The notes under the pieces were generated by a model, which searched no databases, had not been told where the DNA came from, and was given only the letters and a program-made list of their open reading frames with translations. A stretch of 20,185 nucleotides of DNA from CAYFLR01 sp964343805. GTDB taxonomy: Bacteria; Bdellovibrionota_B; Oligoflexia; CAYFLR01. The position numbers were made by a program, and so were the translations under genes. Position 1 is the first letter of the stretch, and the number at the start of each line of letters is the position of its first letter. This document shows, piece by piece, positions 13,463-20,185 of the stretch. The stretch is from assembly GCA_964343805.1 (NCBI GenBank), contig CAYFLR010000083.1:1-20185 (forward strand), written 5' to 3'.

Positions 13463-13779
13463 CCTGTAGGTAGTTTATCTATGCTATTTAGTAAATTTGA
13501 TTTGGATTCCGTCGGAGGTATAAAGAGGTTTTCTAGGTTATCACTCCATTTTTATAAGAAGGATTGAAAGCGGTTTTGATTGCGGATGAGATTCAGAGAG
13601 CTGTTTCTTACAGATTGAAACAAGTAGGGTTTTGTGCATTTAGCTTTATGTTTAATAAAGCATTTTAAAAAGACATCCTGAACAATGTCCTCGGCATCAT
13701 TTCTATTTTTTACAATAGTCTCAGCAAAGGCGATGAGTGCCGGTCTATGGGTGCGAAAGAGAACTTCCATACAAACCAA
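13408..13779 (-). pseudogene. ECF-type sigma factor, broken
   Basis: The minus strand gives sigma region 2: FRTHRPALIAFAETIVKNRN, DAEDIVQDVFLKCF, then KPYLFQSVRNSSLNLIRNQN. After QSFL comes an in-frame TAA (13552-13554). The same frame then continues with KWSDNLENLFIPPTESKSNL, LNSIDKLPTGQKEVLILRVK and GEL, the start of region 4 (normally LP-x-x-x-x-x-V-x-x-L...G-x-S-x-x-E-I-A). At about 13423 it breaks into the LRR gene read backwards and stops at 13408-13410. It therefore has one nonsense codon and has lost the helix-turn-helix that reads the -35 box. Intact relatives direct RNA polymerase to stress or envelope promoters. Confidence 0.75.
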
Positions 13780-13933
13780 TCCTTGTCTACTTTATTATGG
13801 ATCCTCATGTGGGACTCTACCCGCGTAACACCATAAAAGTAAAGATGGTTCACTTAAACCGCTAAGTTTACCCTAAACAATAGAATTAATAGAGATTTTT
13901 TTACTAACTAAAGCCAATAGAAGGGTAGTGAGT

Positions 13934-16222
13934 CTATTTAGCAACTCGACATTTTTCAATATTCCACCACCCTGAAACCCCACTTTCATTACTGCTGGGC
14001 TTAATGTACTCATTCAAAAGGCGCAGTACTGAGTTGCGGCTCAATCTATTATCTTTAAATAACGTCTTAAAGGGGCCCAATTTTCGGGAGGAAACAGAAT
14101 GAAGGGGAGATCGATCATAGGAGGTAAAATTCTTCCTATAACTAAATATCATAGCCTCATCTTGAGCAAAATAGAAGGCTCTTATTGATTTAATCAGGTA
14201 TTTTTCATACTCGTAAACACACTCTATATTGTAGTTTTGGATGTCTTGAGAGTAGTAATCTAAAGTATAGGCGATGGGAATAACTTCCTTTTGAATTTCA
14301 ATAAATTCTCCTGCAGGACTTTCTAGCCATAATGAGATCTTTAGTTCAGAATAATTGTCTATCATCGCTTCCTTAGAAAGAAAAAGTTCCGTTTTTAGTG
14401 GTGTGGCTTTGGAGGCGGCTAATAAATCGGTCATTTTAAGTTCTATCTGTTGCTCTAAGGTTTGTAATTCTTCTCCATTTTGCTTGATGGATATTGAATC
14501 TTTAGGGAGAGATCCTCCTATCTGTTCCACTGTCACCTTTACTTTTCTATTGATGTCACCGCTAGGGCCATAGGACTTACTGGAAAGATTGTTAATAAAA
14601 AGGTTCAATGGAATACTTTTCTTTTTATTAGTGAATATACCTTTGGTTTTCATAGTAATAGAAAAAGGGGGACGGATAAATTTACTTACAAACACATTCC
14701 CATCTTTTTTACTATAGGAACCGGCTCTAATTTCCCTGATAATTACCCCTGCATTACCGTAATCAGTGTCTGAAGGGATTTGAAATGACTCACCCTTATC
14801 AAACACATGAGTGTATTTTCCATCAATATTAAAATCGAGAGGAAGTTCTAGCTCCAGATCATAGTTAGAGGGAAAGCAGTCTAAGGTAATAGTGACTTTG
14901 CGATTTATAGGGATTAGCAATCTCTTGTTTTTCTTCTCAACCGAGATGGATTTAAGAAAAACCCGCTCTCCTTTTTCATAGAATCCGTTCTTATTTTCAT
15001 CCTCTAATTCCACCTTGTTAACAACAATGTCATAGGGGGGAATATAAGAGTCCTGCGAAATAGTGGGATAGTCGGAGTAAATATCCCTTTGGTTTCCTAC
15101 GGTCACTTTATCAATAAAGAGATAAAACACGTATTCAGGGTTTTTATAGCCAGGAATATTGTATGTTTTCCTTTCTGGGATGGTGAAACTGGCTTCCTCT
15201 TCAGAAAAATTATAAAAAGCGCAGTCCTTTTTCTCTCCGAGACCTGCAGGAATGGCTATTTTAATAGTGTCTCGTAGCTGCTGTTCGCAAAACTTTCCTT
15301 TGGAACTGAGACAGGGTTTGAGGTGCATCATTACCGGTTGGCCCTTGGGAGTGGGCATTTTCTTTTTATTACAGACTCTTAAAAGGTTTAGCTTGATCTT
15401 TTCTCCGGGCTCAAAAATGTCATCATTAATGGTTTCTTCAAAGTGATAATTCATAACTTCAATTTCAAACATATCTCGATGTGAAGCGATCCTTTCTCCA
15501 TCTTCTTTGGTGGTATACACCGCTATAGCACTCCCATAGCCATCATTTCCTTTTTCACCATCTCTTCCATTCTTTGTCTTTCCTAGAAAAGAACCTAATC
15601 CCCCTTTTCCACCTTCTCCTCCGGGACCTCGGAAAATTTCCCATTTAAAACGCCATAATAGTTCGGTTTCATTCTCTTTAATATCAATGGTGATGGAGCC
15701 GGCACTGCCCCCTTCTCCTCCATTTCCTCCACTTCCAGGCCAACCTTCGTTAATTCCATTACCTCCGTTGCCTCCATTTCCACCTTTTCCTCCATTGGAT
15801 CGTAGGTAAATAAACCCGGGCGCATTAAAATCAAAAATCCTTTTTTCTACCTTGTTCCAGCCAGAATCTGGAAAACCGGTTTTGCCTTCAATAAAAAACT
15901 GTTTGCGACTGGCATCAGTATAGCCAATGTTCAGTCTTATAACGGCTCCGTTACGTCCATCATGTCCATTTTCCCCATATCCGCCGTCATTGGACCTTTT
16001 TGAATCAGATTCATATCCATCATTCCCGTCCGAGCCATCCCCCCCTTGCTGACCAGAAACATCAATAATATAGAGAGGATCTTTTATATGAGAAGTATCT
16101 GGAGTCCAAGCAGAAGCGGGTTTTTTATTCCAATGTTTAGTGTCAGAGTTCTGCAACCTCTTTTTACAGGTCATTAATGAGAGTGCTGTTAAAAGACAGA
16201 TAAAAAGGGCTGTGGTTTTCAT
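13934..16222 (-). CDS. Large glycine-rich (collagen-like) lipoprotein
   Basis: The 762-aa protein has a lipoprotein signal ending LSLMTC (Cys19), and GAGG lies upstream of its ATG. Residues 55-230 contain three Gly-x-y-rich blocks: about 57-92 (GGDGSDGNDG, GGYGENGHDGRNG), 143-175 (GGKGGNGGNGGNG, GGNGGEGG) and 199-229 (GPGGEGGKGGLG, GRDGEKGNDGYG), separated by short beta-like segments. The rest (~530 aa) looks like serial beta-sandwich modules (FEPGEKIKLNLLRVC; FYEKGERVFLKSISV, both acidic 'E-x-G-E-x' strand starts as in extracellular Ig-like units). It is probably a surface or fibrous envelope protein; the function is unknown. It lies between the 54-bp repeats, but its codon use looks like its neighbours'. 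Confidence 0.87.
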   Translation of the reverse strand: MKTTALFICLLTALSLMTCKKRLQNSDTKHWNKKPASAWTPDTSHIKDPLYIIDVSGQQGGDGSDGNDGYESDSKRSNDGGYGENGHDGRNGAVIRLNIGYTDASRKQFFIEGKTGFPDSGWNKVEKRIFDFNAPGFIYLRSNGGKGGNGGNGGNGINEGWPGSGGNGGEGGSAGSITIDIKENETELLWRFKWEIFRGPGGEGGKGGLGSFLGKTKNGRDGEKGNDGYGSAIAVYTTKEDGERIASHRDMFEIEVMNYHFEETINDDIFEPGEKIKLNLLRVCNKKKMPTPKGQPVMMHLKPCLSSKGKFCEQQLRDTIKIAIPAGLGEKKDCAFYNFSEEEASFTIPERKTYNIPGYKNPEYVFYLFIDKVTVGNQRDIYSDYPTISQDSYIPPYDIVVNKVELEDENKNGFYEKGERVFLKSISVEKKNKRLLIPINRKVTITLDCFPSNYDLELELPLDFNIDGKYTHVFDKGESFQIPSDTDYGNAGVIIREIRAGSYSKKDGNVFVSKFIRPPFSITMKTKGIFTNKKKSIPLNLFINNLSSKSYGPSGDINRKVKVTVEQIGGSLPKDSISIKQNGEELQTLEQQIELKMTDLLAASKATPLKTELFLSKEAMIDNYSELKISLWLESPAGEFIEIQKEVIPIAYTLDYYSQDIQNYNIECVYEYEKYLIKSIRAFYFAQDEAMIFSYRKNFTSYDRSPLHSVSSRKLGPFKTLFKDNRLSRNSVLRLLNEYIKPSSNESGVSGWWNIEKCRVAK

Positions 16223-16423
16223 ATGTTTTCCTCAAATAGAGTTTAAGCCTGTAGGATTCATATTCATTTCGGTTATCTGATAGAAAGAGTTAAGGAAAAA
16301 AGAGACGGTACTCGGCAGTGGACTTACTATCAAGGAAGGAGGTGTAGAATTACTCCGCTATTTTTTGGTGGTTATCTTAATAGAGGAACTGTAGACAAAA
16401 TCAATTTCTACAATATACAGTAT

Positions 16424-16678
16424 TTAATGCCGGGATGAGTCTTGCTTTTCCGGATAATAACTCTTTCCAGTAGTAACCAGCAAAACACAGCTTAAGAAGC
16501 TATAGAATTCCTGTTGGACGTAAGCTGGGATGAAGCGGCCCTGGGTAGCCAGTTTACTTATTACCGTTTCAATATTTTGCTGGATGATTTTATATAAAAC
16601 GGAATGTTCAGGGCTAGAATGTGATAAAAGGAGTGATCCAACTCCTTTTGGTCGGTTTACTGCCATGTTAGTGCACAA
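16424..16678 (-). pseudogene. N-terminal fragment of an IS91-like transposase
   Basis: The frame holds HSSPEHSVLYKIIQQNIETV, then ISKLATQGRFIPAYVQQEFYSFLSC. This matches the N-terminus of IS91-type transposases just before their zinc-binding domain (R-x-P-E-x-T-V-L-Y-x-x-V...LP-x-x-V-x-x-x-F-x-x-Y-L-x-C-G). Homology ends at that Cys; the following residues (VLLVTTGKSYYPEKQ) do not continue the CG-x-L-x-x-G-F pattern or supply the zinc ligands, and the tyrosine catalytic domain is missing. It is an 84-codon relic, about 200 bases downstream of the glycine-rich gene's start. Confidence 0.55.
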
Positions 16679-16897
16679 GGCATAGCAAATATATGACCAA
16701 GAAATTATAGGGGATCAAAGTGAACGGCTAAGTATTATTGCAGGCCACCCCAAGCAGCATACTAAAAACTACTATCTGGTTAAAGATGTCTTATTTTGGA
16801 TCATCGATGTTCAATTTTTGAACTTAAAAAACCACATGAGATTAAGGACAAAGAATTCACTTTATCTTACCACACTGTGTCTAAAACAAGGCCTACA

Positions 16898-18196
16898 TTA
16901 ACCCCGCAGAGGTTCTGTAATGAGCCACTTCCAAATAGGAACAACCTGGATGGTTTGATTGCCCATCTCAAGGATCTCTTCTTCATCCTCTGTTATTATC
17001 AATAGTTCCCCCACATTAAACTCCTCTGCAGCTTGCAGTAAAGACTTAGTTTCTCTTTCTTTGGTCTTTATTGACTCCAGACTCCAAGCCACCTGAATTA
17101 ATTGGATAAAAGAAACTCCTTCTCTTATGGCAAAATCTATTTCATAACTTGAGTTGTTGATTGAATAGACCTCACAGGATCTTCTCAAAAGTTCAATGAA
17201 GACAATATTTTCAAGCTTCTTTCCAAAGTCAATAGTGGTTTTAGGAATAATAACTTCAGAAATAGAAGTATCAATTGCATAAAATTTCTTGGGCAGAGAG
17301 ATTCTGGCTTTCGGTTTATTTGAAAAAGGTTCTAGCACTGAAATTAAGAATGTCTCATGCAAAAAATCTACATAATTTTTTACCGTACTTACACTGTTAG
17401 TACCACATTGTTTTTTTATTGATTGATAAGTAAACTGAGATGAAAACAGTGACAAGGCTAATAAAGCTATTTCTTTTAACACTTTCACATTCTTTATGGA
17501 CTTGCGAAGAACGATATCTCTTGTGATGATTTTGTCAAAAAGTTCTCTCAGATAAGTTTTATATACTCTACCTTTAGGGTCATAAGCTAGGGTCTCTGGC
17601 AAACCTCCCTGCTGCATAAAAAGATGAAAACTATTTTTTAATTGGGCTTTTTCTATAGTGGTTAGCTTCTCAGTGTTTAGAACTGCCTGATTTTTATATT
17701 TTAAAATTTCTCGAAAAGAGAATGGAAATAGATTTATTGATAAGTGTCTTCCAGTCAAATGCGAGGCTAACTCGGTACTTAATAAGTGAGAGTTGCTACC
17801 TGAAATTATTATCTTATACTTCTTTTGGCGCTGTAGACGATTAATAAAAAGCTCCCAATGGTCTAGATTTTGTATTTCATCAAAGAATAGATACTTGGCT
17901 TCAGGTCGAATGGATAAGGCATGTTCTAACACCTTATTTAGTTCTTCAGAAGGAGTTTGCCCTAAAACTTCGTCATCAAAGTTAAAATAAAGAAAATTTT
18001 TATCTTTTAGAGCCTGAAGAGCCAAGGTGGATTTTCCGGTACGCCTCATACCCGTAATCACTGTAATAAAATCAGACTGCATAAATTCGTATAACTGTGG
18101 CATAACATCCCGTGATACTAATTCATTTGATTTTACATACTCTTCAGCTTCCTGTTGCTGATCAATAAGACTCTGTTTTATATTCGCAAACTTCAA
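16898..18196 (-). CDS. Second DUF4143-type AAA ATPase
   Basis: 432 aa starting at TTG 18194-18196, seven bases after GGGGG; no ATG near the start fits. Walker A GMRRTGKST is at 49-57, Walker B YLFFDE at 102-107, the sensor ISGSNSHLL at 131-139 and LTGRHLSINLFPFSFREIL at 147-165, the strongest family signature. A winged helix follows (FTYQSIKKQCGTNSVSTVKN). The C-terminal nuclease-like domain shows E335, YEIDF (D354) and LIQVAW, where the E-x-K of the ATPase at 11334 is Q-V-A, a common variant that argues against nuclease activity. It is full-length for the family. It lies on the minus strand between the IS91-like fragment and repeat copy 2. The function of the family is not established; many sit in accessory DNA. 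Confidence 0.9.
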   Translation of the reverse strand: MKFANIKQSLIDQQQEAEEYVKSNELVSRDVMPQLYEFMQSDFITVITGMRRTGKSTLALQALKDKNFLYFNFDDEVLGQTPSEELNKVLEHALSIRPEAKYLFFDEIQNLDHWELFINRLQRQKKYKIIISGSNSHLLSTELASHLTGRHLSINLFPFSFREILKYKNQAVLNTEKLTTIEKAQLKNSFHLFMQQGGLPETLAYDPKGRVYKTYLRELFDKIITRDIVLRKSIKNVKVLKEIALLALSLFSSQFTYQSIKKQCGTNSVSTVKNYVDFLHETFLISVLEPFSNKPKARISLPKKFYAIDTSISEVIIPKTTIDFGKKLENIVFIELLRRSCEVYSINNSSYEIDFAIREGVSFIQLIQVAWSLESIKTKERETKSLLQAAEEFNVGELLIITEDEEEILEMGNQTIQVVPIWKWLITEPLRG

Positions 18197-18404
18197 ATCG
18201 GCCCCCAGAATACTTTGACCTGTATAAAAAACAAATTACTAATAGTTTGACCTATTCAACTTTTCTAATCAAGTATTAATCTTAATATCAGCTAATAATT
18301 AAAAGAAAGTGAAAAAAGTCATATGAAACCCTCACTTCGAGAAATCTAGGTCCGAATAATACAATAAGTGGCTCTTAAAAGTTGGCTTTAGAGAGGACAT
18401 AATT

Positions 18405-18458
18405 GGGAGACCTTATTACTGGCAGTCATAAGTCGGGGGCGCCCAGCCAGCGGTTCGA
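18405..18458 (+). repeat. 54-bp direct repeat, copy 2
   Basis: It is identical to 12744-12797. The upstream flank differs (ACATAATT before GGGAGACC), and the downstream flank is a tRNA-Ala 3' end. The two copies define a 5.66-kb unit, as att sites or a recombination duplication would. Confidence 0.9.
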
Positions 18459-18473
18459 TCCCGCTATGCTCCA
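18449..18473 (+). tRNA. 3' fragment of a tRNA-Ala gene (T arm and acceptor strand)
   Basis: AGCGG-TTCGATC-CCGCT forms a perfect 5-bp T stem with a normal 7-base loop, followed by ATGCTCC and A, the 3' acceptor strand usual for bacterial tRNA-Ala. The next bases are CTA rather than CCA. The expected 5' acceptor (GGAGCAT or GGGGCAT), D arm and anticodon arm are not upstream; the 54-bp repeat is there instead. It is therefore not a working tRNA gene. Confidence 0.7.
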
Positions 18474-18780
18474 CTAGAAAACCCTCATAAGCTTCTCCAC
18501 AAAAGAAGCCATAATTTTTCCTTAACTGGTCAATAATTAACTGCTCGGCTTCGGACTGATTTTTCAAATCCCGACAAAAGGAAACAAAGTCCTCTCCCTT
18601 TAGGTCAAATGAAAAGATTAGGGTAATAAAGAGAAGGATTGACCATTTATAGTTCGTTTTTTGGATTAAGACCATATCTTTAGTATAGATGACTTTCATA
18701 AATGGTGAAAGCTGCTGTTTCGTCATATTTACGGTAAAATCGATGAAATTGAAGTGAAATCCTCAAATCCTACTCCCAAC

Positions 18781-19173
18781 TCATTTTACATCTAAAGCCA
18801 AACAGAGCAGCTTATAATCTCTAATAATTAAGATTTTCACCTCTGCTTGTTTTTTTAAAATAGTATAAATTATGAAACCCGAGGGCTCTTTACTCAAATC
18901 CACCTCATTAACCTGATAAATAATATCTTTGTTTCTTATCCCTATTTGATGAAAGAGAGAGTGTTCGGTCATTCTTAAAACTTCAAAGCCGAGGGGTTCC
19001 CCTGTCATATCTATACTAACTGGATTCAGCCTCTGCTCGGTTTTAATTGGTGAATAATCATCTCCTATCCTTGCTAANNNNNNNNNNTCTATAGAGGATT
19101 CGCAACTCCTATTTGGCAAGGGTTGATCTTCGATTTGTCTAAGCACATGGGACTGTAATATTACTCGAGCCAT
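18781..19173 (-). CDS. PDZ-domain protein, GspC-like C-terminus (gap inside)
   Basis: The C-terminal part is a PDZ domain of the GspC kind: LGFEVLRMTEHSLFHQIGIR, then NKDIIYQVNEVDL, GFIIYTILKKQAEVKILIIR. In type II secretion GspC links the outer-membrane secretin to the inner-membrane platform, and its PDZ helps select substrates. The 28 residues before the 10-N gap (19078-19087) show no transmembrane anchor, and GspC normally has one plus an HR domain. The gene is therefore incomplete in this assembly or represents a stand-alone PDZ protein. It starts 15 bases after the stop of the GspG-like gene on the same strand, suggesting an operon. Confidence 0.65.
   Translation of the reverse strand: MARVILQSHVLRQIEDQPLPNRSCESSIXXXXLARIGDDYSPIKTEQRLNPVSIDMTGEPLGFEVLRMTEHSLFHQIGIRNKDIIYQVNEVDLSKEPSGFIIYTILKKQAEVKILIIRDYKLLCLALDVK
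19078..19087. other. Assembly gap (10 N) inside the PDZ gene
   Basis: Ten N bases split the PDZ protein's frame after CESSI. The missing length is unknown, so the apparent 130-aa size is not reliable. Confidence 0.99.
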
Positions 19174-19188
19174 CAGAAGAGCGGCTGT

Positions 19189-20061
19189 CTAATCTCTATT
19201 CTTCAAGCTCTTTTCTAAAAAGCCCATCAACTGAGATCTTTTGGGGAGGGAAAAGGTAAAGTTACTTTTTTCTGTTTGGATAATATCTAGCAGGCGCTTT
19301 AGCTCTTTGGGCTTTGCCGTCTGTTGCGCTAGGAATTCTTTTTTAAAGGTAACACTCTCTTCAAATACTTTACTAATATCATCCTTTGTCCCATATTCAG
19401 AATCAGCTCCAAAGGAAGAAATTTCAAATTTATGTTTGTCGATCCATGAATACTCTAGAGGCATTTTCCAAGGATCAATAATGTCTTCTTTTCGGGAGTA
19501 AGGTCCTTTCCAATTATCTAATCGACCGCTATTTTGGACTAATACTTCTAAACCTTCAGCTGAGGTAGGATAACGACCAATGTCTTTTTTAAACTGACGT
19601 AAGGCTTCTTCCAGCTGATTTATTTTTTTGACAGTTTGTTTTCCTTTATTCTTATCAATTTGTTCAAAGTACCTGTCAATATGGTTTTCGCTTTCTTGGC
19701 AAGGGGCTTTTTTACATAATAAAGAAAAGGTCAATCCTTGAAATTCCACCTCCAAAAAATCCTGACTAAAAATGAGTGGTGCAGTTTTTCCTTGGTAATT
19801 CACTTCCAATTTTAACTCATCTAAATAGCCATACACGGACTGCCGCTCTGGACCATCCATAAAGATATAACCTTTATAGTAAGGAAGGTTTTTCTCTCCA
19901 GCACTATCTCCTGGATACAAGTTAATGAAAAAGTATTTCCCTTTTTCTTCATAGGTGTACAGTTCTGCCAGAGGATTTTCTTTGGGGTTCAAATATTTAT
20001 ATATTCCAAAAACCAAAGATAGAATTAATACTGATGGAATCCAAATTTTCTTACTCAACAT
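19189..20061 (-). CDS. Membrane-anchored protein with GspG-like C-terminal domain
   Basis: The 290-aa protein has an N-terminal membrane helix (KIWIPSVLILSLVFGIYKYL), a unique ~110-residue region with a Cys pair (CKKAPC), then a domain like the globular part of the major pseudopilin GspG. That domain has INQLEEALRQFKKDIGRYPT, then SAEGLEVLV, WKGPYSRKEDIIDPWKMPLE and FEISSFGADSEYGTKDDI (residues about 147-230). The last motif contains the acidic residues that bind calcium in GspG. The prepilin peptidase site (G-F-T-x-x-E) and the hydrophobic pilin helix are absent, so it should not enter a pseudopilus in the usual way. With the adjacent PDZ protein it suggests a type II secretion accessory or a repurposed pair. 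A Lys/Arg-rich tail follows. Confidence 0.8.
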   Translation of the reverse strand: MLSKKIWIPSVLILSLVFGIYKYLNPKENPLAELYTYEEKGKYFFINLYPGDSAGEKNLPYYKGYIFMDGPERQSVYGYLDELKLEVNYQGKTAPLIFSQDFLEVEFQGLTFSLLCKKAPCQESENHIDRYFEQIDKNKGKQTVKKINQLEEALRQFKKDIGRYPTSAEGLEVLVQNSGRLDNWKGPYSRKEDIIDPWKMPLEYSWIDKHKFEISSFGADSEYGTKDDISKVFEESVTFKKEFLAQQTAKPKELKRLLDIIQTEKSNFTFSLPKRSQLMGFLEKSLKNRD

Positions 20062-20079
20062 AAGAGTAATCCCATAGAC

Positions 20080-20175
20080 TTAAAACAGCACTTCCATTAC
20101 CAAATAGGCATAGGCTTTACTAAAGAGAAAAATGATAAGAAAAATAAAGACGGTTTGACCCCTTCTTCTTTCGCC
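20080..20175 (-). CDS. Possible short signal-peptide-like ORF
   Basis: Upstream of the GspG-like gene the minus strand has 31 codons after an in-frame TAG: GERRRGQTVFIFLIIFLFSK, then AYAYLVMEVLF and a stop. A basic start, a hydrophobic core and SKAYA look like an export signal, but there is no good start codon and the frame ends at once. It may be the remnant of a preceding gene or chance in AT-rich DNA. Confidence 0.2.
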   Translation of the reverse strand, partial: GERRRGQTVFIFLIIFLFSKAYAYLVMEVLF

Positions 20176-20185
20176 CTAAATTTTT

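Larger units (their letters stand above)
18388..18726 (-). pseudogene. LRR-family exported protein, truncated at the tRNA-Ala fragment
   Basis: The frame begins MTKQQLSPFMKVIYTKDM; the likely true start is a later Met before KTNYKWSILLFITLIFSFDL, a signal peptide. The mature N-terminus (FVSFCRDLKNQSEAEQLIID, QLRKNYGFFCGEAYEGFL) matches the cap of the LRR gene at 13004: F-x-x-[FY]-C, a helix ending in K, then C-x-x-A-[FY]. Where the leucine-rich repeats should follow, the frame runs into the complement of a tRNA-Ala 3' end and the 54-bp repeat (18405-18473), giving meaningless residues up to the stop at 18388. It is the third broken member of this family here. Confidence 0.62.

Noticed and set aside
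15595..15834. Minus-strand Met/Glu-rich frame in the Gly-rich gene
   Set aside because: It is a frame-shifted reading of the Gly-x-y codons (GGN repeats), which gives E/V/M runs; not a separate gene.
16275..16394. Plus-strand open frame reading LGSGLTIKEGGVELLRYFLV upstream of the Gly-rich gene
   Set aside because: About 39 codons with no start codon or recognised family. AT-rich intergenic DNA gives such frames by chance.
16690..16895. Plus-strand coding remnant (AGHPKQHTKNYYLVKD in one frame, SIFELKKPHEIKDKEF in another), weakly like HipA kinases
   Set aside because: The resemblance to the HipA N-x-D-x-H-x-K-N segment lacks the key Asp, needs a frameshift, and has no start or flanking domain.
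1..20185. CRISPR array or recognised defence operon
   Set aside because: No regularly spaced repeats with unique spacers and no cas, toxin-antitoxin or restriction gene sets were found. The only regular repeats are the three 22-bp-phased words, which have no spacers.

Overview
The window looks like an accessory, decay-prone stretch of an AT-rich Gram-negative genome. It is probably a draft or metagenome assembly, because runs of N occur at 212-340, 8162-8171 and 19078-19087. I infer a Bdellovibrionota/Oligoflexia-like host from several traits: many predicted lipoproteins and secreted proteins of unknown function, a 'YQNCGQ' lipoprotein signal end, a C...LYYV/IYYV...C module, a leucine-rich-repeat lipoprotein family and type II secretion-like domains. 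This is pattern recognition, not a database result.

Layout. 1-1440 holds nested insertion-sequence relics: an IS3-type 3' end joined to a decayed integrase-core transposase, which abuts the 3' end of a broken host gene. 1462-6398 (minus strand) holds an 821-aa coiled-coil lipoprotein, a trypsin-fold lipoprotein that has lost two of its three catalytic residues, an LRR pseudogene ending in three consecutive perfect hairpins, a possible 31-aa membrane peptide and another lipoprotein. 6597-7901 (plus) is an exported HExxH metallopeptidase candidate with two poly-C tracts near its 5' end. 7985-9998 holds a truncated receiver domain, an exported PPP-type phosphatase and, divergently from it, a PAS/winged-helix regulator with a near-consensus promoter.

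10002-12589: two truncated NUDIX N-termini bracket a secreted protein. The second is cut by an IS3 relic, which also forms the 3' end of a DUF4143-type AAA ATPase. Upstream of that ATPase lie three copies of a 10-bp word at exact 22-bp spacing. 12669-18458: an H-type pseudoknot candidate, then a 54-bp sequence repeated identically 5.66 kb downstream, where it runs into the 3' end of a tRNA-Ala gene. Between the two copies are an LRR gene fused tail-to-tail to a broken ECF sigma gene, a large glycine-rich lipoprotein, an IS91-like transposase N-terminus and a second DUF4143 ATPase. 18781-20061 holds a PDZ protein and a membrane protein carrying a GspG-like C-terminal domain.

The intact genes mainly serve the cell envelope or exterior. 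The broken ones (three LRR-family fragments, two NUDIX, a sigma factor, a receiver, three or four transposases) show repeated rearrangement. No complete defence system, CRISPR array or intact integrase is visible. The best candidates for something undescribed are the 54-bp repeat/tRNA-Ala junction with its flanking RNA-like structures, the 22-bp-phased repeats in front of an ATPase gene, and the pseudoprotease.
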